This document shows positions 12,361-30,965 of a stretch of DNA of 64,000 nt, one piece after another. Both the position numbers and the translations under genes were made by a program. Position 1 is the stretch's first letter. Each line of letters opens with the position of its first letter. The stretch comes from Nipponacmea schrenckii (taxonomy: Eukaryota > Mollusca > Gastropoda > Lottiidae): NCBI GenBank assembly GCA_030562195.1, contig CM060202.1, positions 30,490,317 through 30,554,316 of the forward strand. Direction: 5' to 3'. A model generated the notes under the pieces. The model was given only the letters and a program-made list of their open reading frames with translations. It did no database searches and had not been told where the DNA came from.

Positions 12361-13640
12361 GTTTCTACCTGTTGCGTGTCCCCTTAATATTGTAAAAGAT
12401 ATTCTGAGAGTAAAATATTTAAACAATGTTCCTATAAAACTGACCTTGCTAATCTACATTACTGTATTGGTCCTTTGTTTTTTAAATGTTTGAATTATTT
12501 TAATGTCATTTAATTGCTCTTTAGAAATAGGGCACTGGCTACTCGAAAAGTTGAAAAAAAAAGTTAAAATATTCACGATAATCCAGGTCGCCCGAGGGTT
12601 AAATTAAATACAGACAACCCAATGTGTGGTCAACATTTCAATCTAGAAATGATCTCTCTACCCACAATCTTTCTAAAACAATACCTCATTGATATCAACT
12701 GTCTTTCAGGGGATTTAACTCTAGAATAGCTAATTATTAGAACTAAGTTAAAAGAGATTTGTACAGAAAGGTAGAAGATAAATTGTGTTAAAATGTGTTA
12801 GACTAAATTAACACTTTATAACACTAGTATAGTGTTAACGTGTAGCCATATTGGAAACTTTTTCTTACAAACTGTGATCTTACTAGCTGATATTAGACTT
12901 CAAAGAGTTTCTATTTTTATAGAAAGATTATGTTTTTTATATAAGATAATCGAATTGTACCCACCATTATTTTATTATGCTATAATATTGTATTTCAACC
13001 AGCTAATATTGCTAAGCATAACATGCAAGTGTAAAAATTAGTTAATTCCATACTAAAATTCACAATTTTTCCTTGCAGCCGCTGCTAGTATTTCTATGTA
13101 AGTATATCTATATTAGTTTATATTAGACATCAAAGAGTTATTTTATAATATTGTATTGTAATATGTATCGATATCAAAATCAAACTTAATTTAATCAAGG
13201 TTATGTATCTATAACAAATTTAACATTTGAATTACAAAAAATATTTCCTCATACAACCCAAATCTTGACTTCATCTAAACCAATTGTACCGACTGGAAAG
13301 ATCAATCAAAACACAGATAGAACACTAGCACGGTGTTAAATTAACACTAATTATAGTCGAACAATGGAAGTAAGTGTTGATGAATAACACTGAGTGTTAG
13401 GTGTTAAACACTGAATATTTCTGATTGAACACAGATAGAAGGAAGTGTATCACACATTTCGGTTCACGTCTCATAAACTATCCAGGATAACCAACATTTT
13501 AACACAAAACAATGGTTTTATTGAGAAATTAATGACGATTTTAATTAATGATAATTAATACTAATTGTTTTCGTCATAGAGTTCAGTAATATTACTACAA
13601 CAAGTGTGGAAACAATCAAATTGGGTGGAGTTTTACGTTT
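12361..13640. other. Highly conserved noncoding block of left arm
   Basis: It aligns almost base for base with the reverse complement of 40,340-42,056. No frame is convincingly coding. Many GTGTTA/TAACAC words occur in 12,785-12,835 and 13,320-13,425. A 19-base segment at about 13,080-13,098 sits between acceptor-like CCTTGCAG and donor-like GTAAGTAT signals, but the donor is changed in the right arm, so I do not call an exon. Confidence 0.6.
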
Positions 13641-14104
13641 TCTGTTCTGAACCTTATGAAAGTGATGTACTCGGATTCTATTAACAAGATTTCTGTATCG
13701 CTGTTTTATTTTAATATCACTAAAATAAAAGATAAGCAAACTTACCCGACTCGATTATTGATTTGAAGGGAAATGAATTAAAGTGCAGGATCTGACTTTC
13801 GTAGCAAAATTTCTAAATTGAAACATAACTAATTTTCTATTGTTTCAATTATAAAAACATTGATTTATTTAAAATAAAAACTCAGATCCTGCACCTTTCT
13901 CCACAAGCGAAGATGTATTAAAGGTTTGAATCAGTAAGTTGCTATAAATACAATAGAAGAACGTACATTTGAAGTCAGAGCAGGGTCCGTATTTCCTGTT
14001 CCGTCTGCTTGGCGATGTGGATATCTCTGACAAGATCATTTTATACCAACAAATAGATTTATACCGTCTTTCATTATACATGTTTATAGACTTACTGCTT
14101 TACT
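13641..14104. other. Left-specific noncoding sequence before the 82-bp array
   Basis: Similarity to the right arm stops at about 13,640. I see no gene here. Small inverted matches to TGCAGGATCTGA occur near 13,785 and 13,890. Confidence 0.4.
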
Positions 14105-16925
14105 AATGTATGTGAAACAATAGTTAATAATTTTATATATTGATACAGTTGAAACAGACTAATATAAACTTTATGTTTGTCTCTAGATCAACTATATTAT
14201 ATTGTAGAATTGTATTATATATTGATACAGTTGAAACAGACTAATATAAACTTTATGTTTGTCTCTAGATCAACTATATTATATTGTAGAATTGTATTAT
14301 TATATTGATACTGTTGAAACAGACTAATATAACTTTATGTTTGTTCTGATCAACTATATTATATTGTAAAATTGTTTAATATAGAACAGTTGAAACAGAT
14401 AATAAACTTTAGTTTGACTCTAGATCAACTATATTATTTGTAGAATTGTATTAAATATTGATACAGGTTGAAACAGACTAATATAATTTCTGTTCCGATC
14501 AACTATATTATATTGTAGAATTTATTATATAAACAGTTGAAACAGACTAATATAAACTTTATGTTGTCCTGACAACTATATTATATTGTAGAATTGTATT
14601 AATATATTGATACAGTTGAAACAGACTAATATAAACTTATGTTGTCTCTAGATCAACTATATTATATTGTAGAATTGTATTTATATATTGATACAGTGCT
14701 AATAACGGCGTGGAGTATTATATAAGATACATTGATATCTTATCTCTAGATCAACTATATTATATTGTAGAATTGTATTATATTTGATACAGTTGAAACA
14801 GACTAATATAAACTTTATGTTTATCTCTAGATCAACTATATTATATTGTAGAATTGTATTATATATTGATACAGTTGAAACAGACTAATATAAACTTTAT
14901 GTTGTCTCTAGATCAACTATATTATATTGTAGAATTGTATATATATATTGATACAGTTGAAACAGACTAATATAAACTTTATGCTTGTCTCTAGATCAAC
15001 TATATTATATTGTAGAATTGTATTATATATTGATACAGTTGAAACAGACTAATATAAACTTTATGTTTGTCTCTAGATCAACTATATTATATTGTAGAAT
15101 TGTATTATATATTGATACAGTTGAAACAGACTAATATAAGCTCTATGCTGTCTCTAGATCAACTATATTATATTGTAGAATTGTATTATATATTGATACA
15201 GTTGAAACAGACTAATATAAACTTTATGTTTGTCTCTAGATCAACTATATTATATTGTAGAATTGTATTATATATTGATACAGTTGAAACAGACTAATAT
15301 AAACTTTATGTTTGTCTCTAGATCAACTATATTATATTGTAGAATTGTATTATATATTGATACAGTTGAAACAGACTAATATAAACTTTATGTTTGTCTC
15401 TAGATCAACTATATTATATTGTAGAATTGTATTATATATTGATACAGTTGAAACAGACTAATATAAACTTTATGTTTGTCTCTGGATCAACTATATTATA
15501 TTGTAGAATTGTATTATATATTGATACAGTTGAAACAGACTAATATAAACTTTATGTTTGTCTCTAGATCAACTATATTATATTGTAGAATTGTATTATA
15601 TATTGATACAGTTGAAACAGACTAATATAAACTTTATGTTTGTCTCTAGATCAACTATATTATATTGTAGAATTGTATTATATATATTGATACAGTTGAA
15701 ACAGACTAATATAAACTTTATGTTTGTCTCTAGATCAACTATATTATATTGTAGAATTGTATTATATATATTGATACAGTTGAAACAGACTAATATAAAC
15801 TTTATGTTTGTCTCTGGATCAACTATATTATATTGTAGAATTGTATTATATATATTGATACAGTTGAAACAGACTAATATAAACTTTATGTTTGTCTCTA
15901 GATCAACTATATTATATTGTAGAATTGTATTATATATTGATACAGTTGAAACAGACTAATATAAACTTTATGTTTGTCTCTAGATCAACTATATTATATT
16001 GTAGAATTGTATTATATATTGATACAGTTGAAACAGACTAATATAAACTTTATGTTTGTCTCTAGATCAACTATATTATATTGTAGAATTGTATTATATA
16101 TTGATACAGTTGAAACAGACTAATATAAACTTTATGTTTGTCTCTAGATCAACTATATTATATTGTAGAATTGTATTATATATTGATACAGTTGAAACAG
16201 ACTAATATAAACTTTATGTTTGTCTCTAGATCAACTATATTATATTGTAGAATTGTATTATATATTGATACAGTTGAAACAGACTAATATAAACTTTATG
16301 TTTGTCTCTAGATCAACTATATTATATTGTAGAATTGTATTATATATTGATACAGTTGAAACAGACTAATATAAACTTTATGTTTGTCTCTAGATCAACT
16401 ATATTATATTGTAGAATTGTATTATATATTGATACAGTTGAAACAGACTAATATAAACTTTATGTTTGTCTCTAGATCAACTATATTATATTGTAGAATT
16501 GTATTATATATTGATACAGTTGAAACAGACTAATATAAACTTTATGTTTGTCTCTAGATCAACTATATTATATTGTAGAATTGTATTATATATTGATACA
16601 GTTGAAACAGACTAATATAAACTTTATGTTTGTCTCTAGATCAACTATATTATATTGTAGAATTGTATTATATATTGATACAGTTGAAACAGACTAATAT
16701 AAGCTTTATGTTTGTCTCTAGATCAACTATATTATATTGTAGAATTGTATTATATATTGATACAGTTGAAACAGACTAATATAAACTTTATGTTTGTCTC
16801 TGGATCAACTATATTATATTGTAGAATTGTATTATATATTGATACAGTTGAAACAGACTAATATAAACTTTATGTTTGTCTCTAGATCAACTATATTATA
16901 TTGTAGAATTGTATTATATATATAT
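14105..16925. repeat. 82-bp satellite array, left arm only
   Basis: About 34 copies of an 82-bp unit (GTCTCTAGATCAACTATATT, then ATTGTAGAATTGTATTATAT, TGATACAGTTGAAACAGACT, AATATAAACTTTATGTTT). Copies after about 15,160 are nearly identical. The 5' copies (14,320-14,720) are full of one- and two-base losses, and one is interrupted by unrelated sequence near 14,697-14,740. Some units vary by a TA step in the TATATAT tract. Frames through the array are artefacts. Confidence 0.95.
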
Positions 16926-17663
16926 TGTTTGTATAGAAATAAATATGGTTTAAAGAATGTTTTCTTTCTGTATAATTATACTTTCGATTTCAAATCATTT
17001 GGTTAAAAACATGTCTAGAAGGTACTCGGCCTGGTATACACCGGGTCTAAATTAATAACAGCATTTAATATACAGTCAAACAAACGAAAACTATACAAGT
17101 AATTTGATCTCAGTAAATTAATAATATACTTTCAAAATAATTAAGAAATATTTAGTTGCAATTTGTCTGAAAATGCGTAAGTTACAAAATTTCTTAAGTT
17201 CAATTTCGGTGCCGAGCGGTGAACATCAAAGATATCGTTTTTTTGTAACTTTAGTTGTGTTTTACAATTTTATTGGGATGTTATTAAACGCTTCGGCTAA
17301 TTTACCTGAAACTTGAAACGCGAATAATAGATCATAAATTTATAAAAACCGAACTTGTCAATAACCACTAACGACCAATCAACAGTGGTCATTGGTCAAA
17401 ATAGGTGGAGTTATAAAGAAGTCATCGACCAATCATTAGTCAGAGAATGGTCACGGATCATTACGCAACTCTTACAGGCGACCTCATGCCCGTTGCGCAA
17501 GTCAAGCGAAAAAACGTACAAAATGACGAAAATTTGAAAATGAAATCAGAACTTCATGGTATCTTATCAAGGATTAGTTGATTTGTTGTGATTTTTATAA
17601 TCTAAACTGTTTTCATGACAATTTAAGAGAATTTTGAGGGAATTTACTACTCCATACTCCATC
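16926..17663. promoter_or_regulatory. Candidate promoter and 5' UTR of the left PRDM gene
   Basis: Upstream of the ATG at 17,664 lie three CCAAT boxes (about 17,375, 17,391 on the reverse strand, and 17,429) and TATAAA-like words near 17,341 and 17,412. The right copy also has three ATTGG/CCAAT words upstream of its ATG (about 37,926, 37,978 and 38,031). The last 120-150 bases before the ATG align between copies. The transcription start is not determined. Confidence 0.35.
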
Positions 17664-23287
<5,624 letters not shown>

Positions 23288-25037
23288 CTGAAAAGATTTA
23301 GATTCGTCTCAAGTCAATTTCTAATATGAAATCGATGGACAAAGTAATTTCTATATTGGGTAATCAGTTAGGACAATGCCTTTCTAACATTGAACCCTGC
23401 GTTAAATTGTTTTCTCTAGTCGAAGTTCAAAGTGTACGATCCTGTTCTGACATCGTTTGGGCTATAAACCCTCTTGTCAGTTTCCTTCGATGTTTATATT
23501 CTATTCTGATATAACCATGAATATACAATAACCTAACGAGACACGTGACTCTTAACAAATGTGCTATCAATTTTTTTTCGTATTTTTTAAAAGTTTTGTT
23601 TTTTAGTTTTTGAAATATTTTGTCTAACATAAATTAAAGAGCTAATATATACTTACTAACATCTTACTGGTGTATTTTATTTTTCTTTATTTATTTATTT
23701 GTATTTTTTGATAAATAAATTAAATGATTTTTGTGAAAAAGTTTTGTCTTTAATTGTGTGTTAACTTTATGAACAGATACGGACGAAACATGTCGCTTTG
23801 TCTTCACCTCTTTCCATAAAATAAAGACAACTTGCATCCTTCCCAAAATTATCTAAGGAATAAAATTGATGAGATTCATCCTCAAGAAAGCATTTGATGA
23901 CACATTTCAGAAAAACAAAGCCTTTAAACGAAACATAATCGAAAACACCTCACATGTAAACGTCACCTTTACAAAAAATAATGAGGGGGTCGAGGCAGCT
24001 GAGAATGGTTCAAATTCCTCATTTTCTTGGATAATTTTCGTGTGTTTATAATAATGGCGGAACGCTCGGTCGTCTGCTCTTGAACTCTAATTTAAGAAGT
24101 CAAGAGTTGTCACCTTGTGACGTAATATTACCAAGACAACCATCTGCCAATGACGACAATTTGTTTGAAAACGTGAAATTTGTGTTACAAGATTCAGCAA
24201 ATTACAACTCACGTCAATAACTCTATTGACTTCTAAGACATAAAAATGACAATGGCGTGAGGCCGGGCGTGTGGCCGGTCAGAATGGACACTGGTTAAAT
24301 ATAATGAGAGATCAACGATGTTTTTGTTGTTTAGGGTAAAGGTTGTGACAGCCGTGTCCCATATACCCACAGGCAATATGGTTAAACACAGGGTCCCCTT
24401 CCGTCCCCTCCCCATACTGACTACCTCTATTACACAACCCCGGATTTAATGAAATCATTTAAAGCGTTTAATTTCTTTATTTCTCCGCCTTTTCTCATTT
24501 CTAAAGACACCTAATAGCTTTATATTGCTGCACTTGTGCAGTCAACGGGGACATTGTGTCGGGTACTTGAACATGTATAAAATAAGTAATGAACAGTCAG
24601 ACTTCAAAGATGTCGATGATCAAGTGTCCTCTTTATTAAATTTTATAACATTCGCAACGTTTCGTAATCTACCCTTCTTATTATTTGAATTCCAAATCGA
24701 TGTTCTATTTAGTAACAAAATTATATAGAGAATGTTTGCTTCAAAGTAAGCAAGAGAGAGAAGTATCCCCAGCCCCGAAAGGTTCCCTATACTGTTGTTC
24801 TTAAAAATTTACTTATTTGCCAAAGAGCTTTGCTTCTTGTTCGAATCCTGTATTCCCACTTTTCTAAAAGTCATTTATAATCTTTTTGTACATTATCAAT
24901 TCTTAAAATACGTGTATGTCATTGACTTGGGTTGGTCATCTTCTTAGTTGTTATCCTCGTAAAATATAGTTCTTTCTTTCTTGGCTTGTTTATATGTTTA
25001 TTTTCAGTTTTAATCTTGTTGTTTATTTCTTTAACAG
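23288..25037. other. 3' region of left PRDM gene and spacer
   Basis: It probably starts with the PRDM 3' UTR (to about 23,720, AT-rich with AATAAA). Beyond it I see no gene. Similarity to the right arm ends near the stop codon. Confidence 0.45.
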
Positions 25038-25153
25038 AAATGCATTAAACATCCGAACGTTCATGATTGCACCGTCGTCAACTATCGATGCTTTCTGCAG
25101 CGCTGAATCTATGCTGAAATGTGGACCAGGAATGGAACCGGCTAAATTAAGAG
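25038..25153 (+). CDS. Candidate internal exon, unknown gene
   Basis: A 116-base open block stands between TTTAACAG and GGTAAAA splice-like signals. In the phase that starts with base 25,039 it encodes about 38 residues (NALNIRTFMIAPSSTIDAFC, then SAESMLKCGP). A degraded copy of its 3' half (AATCTATGCTGAAATGTGGA) lies at about 25,220-25,290 inside the adjacent foldback element. No neighbouring exon could be found, so it may be part of a transposon or a chance frame. Confidence 0.25.
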
Positions 25154-25161
25154 GTAAAAAA

Positions 25162-25788
25162 TTAGGGTGACTTTTAAATCACTTAATCAGCATGCCCTTA
25201 AATAAAGACTGAAGACAGATGCTGAATCTATGCTGAAATGTGGACCAGTAGCGGAACTGGAGTAGCAAACTGGCTAAACTAGGATGTAGGCCTAAAGTTG
25301 TTTTGGTGTAAATTGAAGAGGCGGGGATCATTTTAATTTCTAAAATTAGATCAAAGACAAGACTACAATAGATTCTGGGATGTTTATGATTAAAATAAAG
25401 ATAAATCCCAAAAATCTAAACAAGGGGTCCTATAATCTTACAGATGGCTTTTAATCTGGTATTATCATAGAATAACATCTTAATTTAACCCCTATCTCAC
25501 CCAAAATATGTCCAGATCTTTTCCAATTGAGATCTCAAACTGAATGTCTATTCACAACTCGCAACACTTCGTCCATTGTTACCTTTCGTTTGTATTGATG
25601 TTTTCTGACGTAATGTCTTTTATGTCACAATGACGTCATACACTAGCAGATGTGACGGAATGTTGTTCGTCTGTTCGTATTTGTCGCCATCTTAGATTCG
25701 CTACAATCTTGAGGTATATCTGTCTTCCGTCTTCAAGGGGGTCATTATTTTAGGGCATGCTGATTAAGTGATTTAAAAGTCACCCTAA
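25162..25788. mobile_element. MITE-like element with perfect 37-bp terminal inverted repeats
   Basis: Bases 25,162-25,198 (TTAGGGTGACTTTTAAATCA...) are the exact reverse complement of 25,752-25,788. Outside them, runs of A on the left and T on the right extend the complementarity. The 553-base interior has no transposase, so this looks like a non-autonomous DNA element. Near its left end it contains a degraded copy of the sequence immediately outside it (about 25,105-25,150). A target-site duplication is not clear. Confidence 0.7.
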
Positions 25789-26560
25789 TTTTTTTAAAGA
25801 CGTGTCACCATCTGACTCAAAACATGTTTTTTGATTATTTCAAGTAGACCGAGACCTCCCCTATTTTAGGTGACAGTTTCACTTGACGTGACAATCATAT
25901 GCCATAGGCACCAATCTATCGAGAACTTCAATTACTTAGCAAGACTTTGAGGCAGTATGGAACTGCTAGAAGCATTATTTACCACAGTACAAATTTCAAT
26001 TTCAAACCCAATACGAAACTACTTTCCATGGAAATAACACACACGAACGGAGTTCACAACTATTTTAATTGACTACCTTCAATGAAGGATTTTCTGTCAA
26101 TAAAACATTCCTTTATCTGGACTTTGCTCAGACTGATTTTGTTCTCATCTTTTGGTTGTCCCAAATTATGTATGGTTCTTATAATTGAAAAAACACACCC
26201 AAACGTATTTCAGGGCAATTTTGAGTCTCTACTTCGACTTAGAATTAAAATTTCAACACAGACTTAAATTCGTTTTTAAGCTTTGTTGAAATAAGCCATA
26301 TAAAGACGTATAAAATATATTTTTGTGGTAATGTTCAAATGCTTACTCTTTCAGTTGAAATCTAGGTTATGTTGTATTCCGCTAAACACTAGAACTGTAT
26401 AAGCCAATTGGTCTAGTTTCGCAATTTAATAAAACAAAAAAATTAAAAAAACTTTAAGCTTTAAAATTCTGAATAAGTCACGATTTGTTCTCTTAAGTGT
26501 GTCATTTAATTTCAATAGAGGTACAAAATGGCAGTAAGTAATATGACATAATATTACGCG

Positions 26561-26838
26561 TAGGCCAGTGCTTTTATGAGACTCTCATTACCTGCAGAAC
26601 AAACTTGAGATGGATAAATATCTGAATTGGCTCCTTTACATCTGTAACTGTTAAAAGAGCCCACTTTCTTTGTGTCACATAGGTTTGAGAGAATTGATTC
26701 CAGGGACCTTGTAAAAAACCGGCCCCAGATAGTCACATTATGTCAAATATACAATACTGTCAGACGTATGGGGATCGGAATTGTTCACTAGTTAAGGGTG
26801 TTATAAGAGATGCTCTCCTATAGAAGCACTAACCTAGG
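26561..26838. mobile_element. Short MITE-like element with imperfect terminal inverted repeats
   Basis: The left end (TAGGCCAGTGCTTTTATGAG) is the imperfect complement of the right end (CTCCTATAGAAGCACTAACC). Single ends of the same family occur near 18,195, 28,490, 28,550 and 38,610, so it is a dispersed repeat in this genome. Confidence 0.55.
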
Positions 26839-26962
26839 TCACAAGTAGAAACTATGCTATGAATTACAGTATACATCAATTGATAAGAAGTTATCTACTT
26901 CTGGAGAAATTTACAAGATAAAGCCATTAAATAAAAAAATCATACACAAGTTGAGTATAATA

Positions 26963-27031
26963 GTATAATATATTTATGTACAATATATAGTCTTTATAAT
27001 ATATAGACTATTGTACATAAATATATTTTAC
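26963..27031. repeat. AT-rich inverted repeat (hairpin)
   Basis: TATATTTATGTACAATATATAGTCT-like left arm (26,963-26,993) pairs with AGACTATTGTACATAAATAT (27,005-27,031) around a loop of 11 bases. It could extrude as a cruciform or be the remnant of a foldback element. Confidence 0.65.
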
Positions 27032-30000
27032 TATCGTGACTATTTTATATTGTGTTATATATTTGATATCTCTGTTATTTCCATGTTTGGACTCAATTGT
27101 TAAAAGGGTCTTTATGCCTAATTGTGAGTCAAATAAAGAGTTTATTATTATAATAAAGTACAATATTAGATAAGATGTAAGGGTATAAAGCAGGGATCGC
27201 TCTTGTCACTATTATAATTTTCATATCGTATTAATGACTGTCTCTCTGTCATATTGAAATAGTAATGAAATAATTTGTACCGATATATTTTTTCATGCTT
27301 ATGTTTTCATAATTTCAGGTATACATTACTGCTACAATTAAATTCAAATAGACCACAATGACGTAAAACTCCTTTCAATTTACTCCGATGGAATATCGTA
27401 CAAGGTTGCAAGTTAAATAAATAATGTATGTAGGAGTTGCAGTTGTAATTAAATGTGTTAAATACTGGTGATTTGTTAAAAGATGAAAGAGCTCGGATTT
27501 TAAACCTAAATCTCATATCAACCTCTCTAGAGAGAAAGTTAAGGAAGTATCGCCCCTTAAGATAACGAATCCTTGAGCTCAGAAGTCAATTTCGATACGA
27601 ATTAACCGCCGTGTGCCCGCTGTTTGGGTTATGCAAGGTTTTCTAATACACTTTGAGGGTTAATGAGAGTGTTAAATCGAGGAAAAGATCCCTGTGGATT
27701 TGTTTATCATTCCATACCATTGTTCAGCTTCCATCTGCCAGGCAATTCAACCAAGTATTGGTGTTAGGTAACAATTTACAAAGACTTCTAGTACCAGTAA
27801 TGTGGTTTATTTATCGGCTCAGAAAGGGTTAAGATAAATGTTTATTGAGCAGTGAATATATTAAGTATTTGTTGGAAGATAAGACAGTGGTACCATTAAT
27901 GCTGTCAGGGGAATTCCTGGAATTCTGAAGCGTTCTCTTTTTTGCCAATGGAACTTAAACAAATCTGATTTATAATGTTGTATTGACTAATGATTTTAGG
28001 GATAATGATCTTTGGGGGTTATGTTTTTGAGGGGTTACATATATGTTTTTGGAAGTGATGGTGGTAATGGTATTAATTTTTTTTAAGTTCGAAGGGAAAA
28101 TTGCTTTTGAAAAAATAAGGGACATTTTTTCCTTAAGATTTTGGAATACTTTTTTAATCTTTTTTAAAAGGCGTTCTTCCCTTGAAAAGAACATATAGAA
28201 TGATTTAGAAATAATATTTCATTTTCCTTGAACAAACTTATCCATCAGCATTGTTCAACAAGGAAAGTATTATCATCAATCTATAATCTTTAATTAAAAG
28301 TCACTCGAGGAATTTTTTTTATTTCCTTGATTTCATTTACGTAACTTTGTCAAGATTGTTGTTTTTAAGAGATTAAATATAAAATATTCTCAGGAATGTC
28401 TGGTCGTCTCAAATGTCCTCGAGTCTAAGTAAGTAGGATTAGATATATAAATGTTTGCTTTGAATCAGTATTAAGTGTTATAAGAGATATTCCTCTATAA
28501 AAGTACATGGTCTAGGTTATAAGTATTAGGTGTTATAAGAGATATTCCGCTATAGAAGCACTGACCAAGGAATTCAGTGTCCCTTTGTTTTAAAAATAAA
28601 TAAGGGGAGATTTGTTACATTTCCTAAATCCGACATAAATCTGGCCAATTTTAAGATTACAACTTAACATGTTCTTAGACTATCTTTCTTACAAAGTTAA
28701 CGATTCAATGGAAATGATCCTCCTTTGTTTTAAAGAATGATGAAGAAAATGGAATTCTCTTGTGACACCTCGAAGCCTGAGGTCGGGTCGTATTTCAAGG
28801 ATAATCCATCTTAAGGACCTTTTGAAAATTTTGTGGGAATGTTGCACATTTGTGATGGACTCGATTTCAAGTGATAAAATCCACAAGTTTTTAAAATTGA
28901 GGCGTCGACTCGGGATCAAAAGATCAGATGTAGTTACAATTTCTGTAATCCGTCGTTAGGTTGGACAATACAGCTTAATCCACGTTAATCCAATTCTTAA
29001 TAGTTCTTTGATCGGGTTGTACAACGGCTATACAAACATGTTAACGAGTCTAGTAGCTCTTGTCACCTCTTACTGATCGCCGTAGGTCGTTGGTCATCAC
29101 CTTCACTCTCCCTACAAGATACACACAGCAACACCTCTTGAATGGTTAACTATTTATCGATCTTTTAATGCTGGATATTTGGTACGAGTATATACGTTCG
29201 CAATATTCTAATGGAAAACCTGTATAATTCTTGCCATATTTCGGATTTTGAATTCATTTTCATTTATATCAGCTAACGTGAAGCAATAAATTAACCAGAA
29301 CAAACACACGAGCTGAAAACGTTGTACTCAAACACGTTTTAACAAAACGTACAACACCTCGGCTATAGCCCGGGGGTCACATTGTACGGTCGATACCCCC
29401 ACAGACTTTAATCTGCCCATTATCGGTCGCAGTGTTGGATATTTCACCCCACGGTTTGTAGAAAGTGTTACAACCCTCGGCAAAATCAGGGTCTATCTTT
29501 GAGATAAGCTGTTAGACTTGAAACTTCAAGAGCTTTATTACAAATTCGTTGGCCATTTCACAGGTCGTCCTTTGTGAAATTTGGTTTGTAAATGTTAAGA
29601 ATTTTGCAAAATCTCAGGACAAAACCATGAGAATATATAAAATCTTTTCTTTTTGAGAATAGAATATAAAGTTAGAAATAATAAAACAGAACTTGATATA
29701 AGTAGTTACTCAGAATTTAATGCCGAAGTATCTGTACCATATTTATATATATGTTTTAAAGTTTTAAATATAAGATTTCAAAATTATCGAGCGTAGACTA
29801 AGTTATCCATTTATATCAGAAAATCTGAAAAAATTCTTTCAGTGTCCATTTTAAGGATGTTTTGTCCAAAATACCCCAAATATGGTAACTTTAGTTATAA
29901 TTTGAAAATAATATTTCGGCGTCTTTTATTTAACTAATAATAAAGATTGGAAGCGATACATTTAATCCGAGTATTCCATCTGTATCAAAATCTTTAAATA

Positions 30001-30782
30001 ATGATCCGCAGTATGTTTTTATCTTTAAACCTATTAAATATATCTAATATGGTTGCCCCTAAGTTGTTAGCTGTATAATGTCAATGTCCTTTATAAAAAA
30101 AATACCCAATATGGAAATAGACTTTTTAAAAGAAAATTATCCATATGTACAAGAGAGGTATGCCCTAGAATGAGTTATAATAAATTCATTAACATTCATT
30201 ATCCAAGATGGCTGGGTGCAGAAATATTAACGACGCTATCTTTTGATGTTTATAATTCCAAAGCGAGTATTATTATGAAAATTAACTTTTAGTGTCTATT
30301 AGGATCTTTTTGCAAATTCATGTTTTATTCAAGTGAGTAAGATTATTTTTTTTATGGTTAATAAAATAAAATCAAGTGTATTTCAAGTGATACAGTCGGA
30401 GCCGTGTTAAACAGCCACGGGCACAATCAAACCAGAACAAGGTTGTTTTTGTTAAAATTAATTACCCAATTGTTTAATTAAATCAAGTTAATTGTTCCAA
30501 CAATTAAAAGGTGTACCAAAATCTATTGACCGTGTGATAAGTCTTTGTTTTCTCGAGTTTTCTGTTTTGAAGTTACAAATCGTATTAAATATTGCCGGAA
30601 GCGGAAGAGGAGTGTGAGTATGCGCATAATGTAGATATGAAGATTAGAATTTTATCATATACGATCTTGTGTAGGTCTTGTAATTAATGATGGTAACTAC
30701 CCCAGGGATTGTAAAGTTTGTTTTAATCTTGTAATGCACCCCTACTTCAAAGCGGCCCGTCCCCACATTATCAAGATCTGAG

Positions 30783-30965
30783 TTTTGATATGTACAAAAA
30801 TTTAAAGATAAGATTGTAAAAGGTAATTGATGGGACGGGACAATCCTGTGGGGAGGGGGTGTTCACTTATTCTATGGTTTGGGTATTGATATGTACGAAA
30901 ATGTGAAGATAAGATTCTTAATGGTAATTGATGGGACGGGAACAGTCCCGTGGGGGTAAGGCAAT
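30783..30965. repeat. Two-copy direct repeat of about 100 bp
   Basis: GATATGTACAAAAATTTAAA...GGTAATTGATGGGACGGGA occurs at about 30,788 and again at about 30,889 with few changes. Each copy has a G-rich tail (GTGGGGAGGGGG in the first). Confidence 0.8.

Noticed and set aside
13080..13098. A 19-base microexon between good splice signals
   Set aside because: The donor is changed in the right-arm copy and no neighbouring exons were found.
15067..17006. Plus-strand frames of 70-133 codons with repeated LDQLYYIVELYYILIQLKQT
   Set aside because: Translation of the 82-bp satellite, not a gene.
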